Shown here: one piece after another, positions 59,501 through 64,000 of the stretch
Layout of the letters: every line of letters begins with the position of its first letter
How positions within the stretch are numbered: the stretch's first letter is position 1
Assembly (NCBI GenBank): GCA_036365145.1
Contig: JAEOAD010000012.1
Location: 43,430,501 to 43,494,500, forward strand
DNA: 64,000 nt
DNA from: Orientallactaga sibirica
Taxonomy: Eukaryota > Chordata > Mammalia > Rodentia > Dipodidae
Direction: 5' to 3'
The notes under the pieces: model-generated
Databases searched by the model: none
What the model was told of the DNA's origin: nothing
Seen by the model: only the letters and a program-made list of their open reading frames with translations
Translations under genes and position numbers: made by a program

Positions 59501-60595
59501 AACATCCTCTGCTTTTGCCTCTCCCCTCCTTCCCTGCCTCTCTCTCTCCTTCCTTCATTTCTCCCTCCCTCTCTCTCTTTCTTTCTTCTTTCTGTTTTTT
59601 TTTTGTCTTTAATTTCAAATTTGTGTCATGATAAAGGGTTCTACCATGCCAGTAGTGGAAAACAAAGAAAAATCTCACAGAGCTACAGATGCAGTTCTAA
59701 ATTTACCTAATTTATTTACCTAATAAATTGTTCTCTGATGGCCTTTTTAGTGATCTTATTGTAGTTACTTGAACCTCTTACAATAAAGAAGGAGAAATTT
59801 CAAAGGTCACGTAAATTCCTAAAGATGCCTCTAGTAAGTGATGCAGCTGTGTCATGCATCATTGACTGTATTTCCAACCAGTTTACCAGCTCAGTATTTT
59901 AAAGACAATTCTTCAAAAAATAGTCATTTTCTACAATAGAACACATTCTGAAACATTAAATAGATTAAGTGAATCTAAGCTTTATGATGAAAAGAAAAAT
60001 CAAAGCAAAAATTGCAAGATAATTCTCAAATTGAACTGCTTTTTAAAGGGTACTTCAGGAATATACTGTCTTTAAAAAACAGAATATTGTAGATTAATAT
60101 TTGGATTTGAAATTTAATGTAAGAAGATTTATATTCGCAATTCTTTTCTGTGCACAATACAGAAGAGCATTCTGAGGAGAGAAAACGAGACCCAATATAT
60201 GAATAAAATTTCAATGCTTTAAAGTGAAAACAGAATAATTTACTATTACTGGAAGAGTATGTATAGGCAAAGTTTAACAGAAGTCTGTTAGAAAATTTAA
60301 ACCCAATTTCTCCTTCTAAGTATATGTAAATTGAGGTGACAAAAAGCACACAGAAACTAGCATCAGCATATTAATTTTAAATCATATAGTGCATAGTAAC
60401 CATATATTTATTGTGATCTCTATAAGAGTAAAAATTATGCTTTTGAAAATATAAATACCACATAAAATTCAGTGATAAAGCATGCTAAGATTTTACTGTA
60501 AAAAGTAACCTTGTGCTATTTCTTTTTAAAATAATATCTAGCTCAGAGGTGCTTTTTTCCCAAGTGGAATAAACAAAAATAAACATCTAAAAGAA
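59501..60595. other. CT-rich patch, then AT-rich sequence
   Basis: 59518-59600 is a C/T-rich low-complexity stretch (cctt/ccct). The rest is not recognised. Confidence 0.55.
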
Positions 60596-60700
60596 GGGCA
60601 TGGTGGAATTCAGTTGTAATCCTAACACTTGGGAGGCTGAGGAAGTGTGATCATAAATTCTAATCCAGCCTACAGTAAGACTATCTCAAAATTTTTTAAA
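60596..60700 (+). mobile_element. B1-like SINE, old
   Basis: 'agggcatggtggaattcagt', 'taatcctaacacttgggagg' and 'ctgaggaagtgtgatcataa' resemble B1; the second half is mostly lost. Confidence 0.75.
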
Positions 60701-61579
60701 TAATATGCATATAAATACATACATTCATACATACATACAAATATATAGTTTGAACTAAAATCTTAGAATAAAAATTCTTTTATTCACAGAACTGAGTACT
60801 CATAATTCAAGATTTTTAGTTAAAAACCAACACATAAAACTGAACAAACAAAACCATCCTGAGCACCCTCACAGACAGATTTCATTCAAGATTATTACCT
60901 GATGTGCTCAGTGTGCAGGACTGGATGTGAGTCAGAGATGTTGGGAGGCAGAGCAAGTTTCTGCAAGACCTTTTTCAGTTCTACCCATTGTGATTAGAAG
61001 AGTGTGCACAGATCATGGCTGTACCTCCTGGACTCAGATTTTCAAATAACAAATACTCAGAGACTGAAGATTTAGGTTTGACCACAAAGCCTAAGGCACA
61101 TCCAGCACCCCAGATGAGAACACTGATTTGTGAAGTTGCTATGAGGTATTTTTATAGTAATGGATGTTTAATTCAGTGGCTATGAAGAAAATATGCACAA
61201 GTCAGATGAATGCATTATACCAGGTAGGCACACCTGGATGGTGTGGCTGAATATCTATTCTGGATACAGAGAAATAGATTCTAGAACCATGACTTATGAG
61301 TCCCAGAAAGAGGCAGATCACTGTGACCACTTCTTATTACCACACCAATTATTTGCAGCTCCTGGTCAATGGTGCTACTCTTCAAAAATTTCTTATGAGG
61401 TCTCAGTCATATCCCCATCACATATTAAGACCATGTATGTTAGAATACATGGTAACAAGGACAATACTGGCAAAATTAAGTTTGGGGATCATAAAATAGA
61501 TGGGGATATGGAGCATTATAGATATCTCACAGCCTCAGCAAGATAGAAATGTTCAGAAATTAGGCTGCAAAATAAGACT
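60701..61579. other. No feature recognised
   Basis: Contains a 117-codon open frame (61193-61546) with no recognisable domain; taken as chance. It may be the upstream part of the MLT1-like element that follows. Confidence 0.4.
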
Positions 61580-62115
61580 TAAACTCCTACTTTCTGGTTT
61601 GAAAATGGAAGAAGGAAAACAGGAGGATAGGAATGCAGCATATTTTAGAACAGGGGGATGGCCTTGTGACACAAGACCCAGTGACTTCACTCATATAGCA
61701 GAAAGGAACTGAGTTCTGAAAACAATCTGTGTAAGAATAGATATGAGTTGGCACATGACTTTGCAATCCTTCATTTTAAAATAGTAGGGGCCTGGAGAGA
61801 TGGCTTAGCAGTTACAGCACTTGCTTAAGAAGCCTAAGGACGGAGATTATATTCCCAAGGTCCCAAGTAAGCCAGATACCCATGGTGGCACATGCATCTG
61901 GAGTTCCCTTGCAGTGACTAGAGGCCCTGGCATGCCCATTCTCTCCCTCTCCCACTCTCTCTCTCTCCCTTCCCCCCTCCATCTCTAATAAATAAATAAA
62001 AATTTTTAAAAAAAGAATAGTAGGCTCCTAGCTCATCTGTGGCGGAGTAACACACCTGTTTATAATTTTTTTAAGCTACTAAATTGATGGCCAATTGTTA
62101 CAGTAAGCAAACTTA
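61580..62115 (+). mobile_element. MLT1-like LTR fragment split by a DIP
   Basis: 'gaaaatggaagaaggaaaac' and 'gaatgcagcatattttagaa' before the SINE, and 'taagctactaaattgatggc' plus 'caattgttacagtaagcaaa' after it, recall the MLT1 3' half. Weak, but the order fits. Confidence 0.45.
61788..62014 (+). mobile_element. DIP SINE, short type
   Basis: Head 'gggcctggagagatggctta', body 'catggtggcacatgcatctg', CT tract and (AAAT)n tail. 'aatagtagg' on both sides (near 61779 and 62016) is a likely TSD. Confidence 0.94.
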
Positions 62116-62430
62116 TGCATCTTTCTATATTTTATACAATGTGGATATCTATTCCTTGTGACTTATTTACTGTGTATTGTATTGCTTGGTTCTGTAATAC
62201 ATGAGAAGAAGGCACTGGTATGTCTCACATTCTTTCTCATGTGCTGTTCTCTCTTCATATCTGAGTATCAGTCTAATATGCACAGTTTACTCTGTTAAGA
62301 TAAAGAGCAGCTAGGTTGGTGTCTTTAATCATATTTTAACTCCCCATGATTTACATGGATATTATCAAGAGATTTGAAATAGTTACAATCAATTCTAAAA
62401 TTATAATAAATAACATATGCCTTTTATAAG
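62116..62430. other. No feature recognised
   Basis: AT-rich sequence without signal. Confidence 0.55.
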
Positions 62431-62816
62431 TGTAGCAGCTTCAGGTTCGCTGAGATGAACTTCCAGACCAGGCACAGTTATGGAGGAAGGGATATTATTT
62501 ATTGAAGCTTACAGATCCAGGGGAAGTTCCATAAAGGCAGGAGAAACGGCCTGCTCTCACATGGCCAGGCAGAGAGAGCAAAAGCCAACCAGCCACCACA
62601 GCACACAGAGCAAAACTACAGCCAAAAGGTAACACAGCACACTTCAGGAACTCCTGCTAGGCACATTTGCATATCTTTACAATGGACTCTCAAACCATCA
62701 ACACACCTTAAGACCGGGACCCCAGTGACCTTGCCTCCAGCAAGGTGATTGCAGATGCAAAATATAAAATAATAAAACACTGAATATATTGGGGGACATA
62801 TATTCAAACTACCACA
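62431..62816 (-). mobile_element. Solo LTR, rodent MaLR type, with perfect TSD
   Basis: On plus it runs 'tgtagcagcttcaggttcgc' to 'tattcaaactaccaca'. A perfect 5-bp TSD, ataag, lies at 62426-62430 and 62817-62821. It shares family features with 29392-29750, including the AATAAA signal (reversed 'tttatt' near 62498). Confidence 0.95.
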
Positions 62817-62821
62817 ATAAG

Positions 62822-63009
62822 TATCATTGTACAAAAAATCATAGGGCCTAAAAACACATACTTTTAATATTTTAATAATGCAAGTGCAATTCACTCTAAT
62901 ATTAGTACATATTTAAAGACCTGTCTTTTAGATTTTTTATTTTAATTTTTCCATCACTTACCTCAAAGTTATTTCTTCCAAAACTTAGAGTTAGTTAATT
63001 GAGTATAGT
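62822..63009. other. AT-rich sequence, nothing recognised
   Basis: No feature recognised. Confidence 0.55.
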
Positions 63010-63135
63010 GTCATAGACTTAGGGCCTGCCCAGATTCTCAGTTATTGAGGGTGGGGTGTGGAGACAGGATGACTTGATCCCAGGAAACTGATTACTGCAT
63101 GGGCAACAGAGTGAGGTTCCATTTATTTATAATAC
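63010..63135 (+). mobile_element. Possible 7SL-derived SINE relic
   Basis: 'gggtggggtgtggagacagg', 'atgacttgatcccaggaaac' and 'tgggcaacagagtgaggttc' resemble a B1/Alu-like left part, strongly decayed. Confidence 0.4.
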
Positions 63136-63583
63136 AATAAAGTCAAAGTTCAAAACCACATAACTCACTTTAATATTGAAAAATAATGTCTTTACTATTT
63201 CATGTTTATATGTTCTTTCCTTTTGTTCTTTTATGGAATGTCTGTCATATTTTTCTCCTCTGACTAACATCTGATATGGCTCCTACATTCTGCTTCATAT
63301 TTTACATCTATTTGTATTTTCTTTTAATTCTCAGTAAGATTTGATGCATTTTTCTCACAGGAATAATCATATGCTTAATTTATTGATATATTTCTTTAAT
63401 ATTTATTTTTCACATGCTCGTATGGCTTGAGCAGAAAGAAAGTTTCATATTTCTTTACATTTACTACTTACATTTTGGTTATTTCATTCTTATTTTAATT
63501 TTTAAAATTATATCTATCTTAGAATTATCTGTGTGTCTTCTAGGATTGTCTTATTTGTTTCAAACGTCTTTTTTTTTTTTTTT
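63136..63583. other. AT-rich sequence, nothing recognised
   Basis: Ends in a poly-T run at 63569-63583. Confidence 0.55.
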
Positions 63584-63588
63584 CCCAG

Positions 63589-63598
<10 letters not shown>

Positions 63599-63624
<26 letters not shown>

Positions 63625-63768
63625 GTTTTTGCGAGGTAGGGTCTCACTCTGGTCCAGGCTGACCTGGAATTAACTATGTAGTCTCAGGGTGGCCTCGAAC
63701 TCTCAGCGATCCTCCTACCTCTGCCTCCCGAGTGCTGGGATTAAAGGCGTGCGCCACCACACCCGGCG
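63599..63768 (-). mobile_element. B1 SINE, young, full length, with perfect TSD
   Basis: Poly-T (reversed A-tail), 'gcgaggtagggtctcactct', 'gcctcccgagtgctgggatt', 'aaaggcgtgcgccaccacac' and 'ccggc'. TSD cccagcagatttttt is perfect at 63584-63598 and 63769-63783. CpG sites are mostly intact. Confidence 0.97.
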
Positions 63769-64000
63769 CCCAGCAGATTTTTTAAATATCTGACATGTCT
63801 TTGATCTTCAGAAGTATTTTTGAATGAAGTCATTGGTTTATTAATTTAGGTAGTTTCACCATTGCTTCTACATAATGGTTACATTTATAACCAGAGTTCT
63901 ACCTAGATTACATTGTCACCATCACTGCCTGGATAACTAAATGCTTGACATGGGGGTTCAGGGAAACCAAACTGTTCTTCATCAAAAACAATTACCAAAT

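Noticed and set aside
61193..61546. A 117-codon frame in the last 3 kb
   Set aside because: No domain, no homologue recognised, next to a likely MLT1-like relic; length is possible by chance in this composition.

Overview
This 64 kb window is nuclear DNA of a rodent, most likely a jerboa (Dipodidae, Jaculus type). It is AT-rich, full of microsatellites, and has no intact host gene on either strand. About two dozen copies of one tRNA-derived SINE start with a 'gggctggagagatggcttag'-like head and end in a CT-rich stretch plus an AAATAAAT-like tail, which matches the DIP family of the B2 superfamily known from jerboas. A young B1, rodent MaLR LTRs and Lx-like L1 3' UTRs agree with this. The species call rests on recognised repeat consensus sequences, not on a database search.

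Layout. 150-7640 is a near full-length L1 on the minus strand (called L1-A here) with broken ORF1 and ORF2. 7841-12705 holds four DIP copies, a B4-like SINE and a solo MaLR LTR. 12731-19926 is a second near full-length L1 (L1-B) on the plus strand, so A and B form a roughly 7 kb inverted pair. 20770-26770 holds an old MLT1-like LTR, an AT microsatellite and Lx-like L1 3' ends. 27452-about 34100 is an older minus-strand L1 (L1-C) with about 2.4 kb deleted from ORF2 and three later insertions: a two-LTR MaLR provirus (30959-32832), a DIP copy, and a DIP copy that itself carries a solo LTR. 35473-37265 holds DIP copies, one hosting both a second SINE and a class II-like LTR. 37280-64000 is mostly AT-rich non-repeat sequence with scattered DIP, B1, B4, MIR, MLT1 and L1 pieces, ending in a young B1.

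No gene network can be described because no functional gene was found. The points worth following are: (1) the long DIP subfamily carries CTCF-like 14-mers at the segment that separates it from the short subfamily; (2) the two L1s share the ORF-proximal 5' UTR, including a B1-derived antisense piece, but have unrelated promoter-side ends; (3) the nested insertions, several with readable target-site duplications (TSDs), give an internal timeline.
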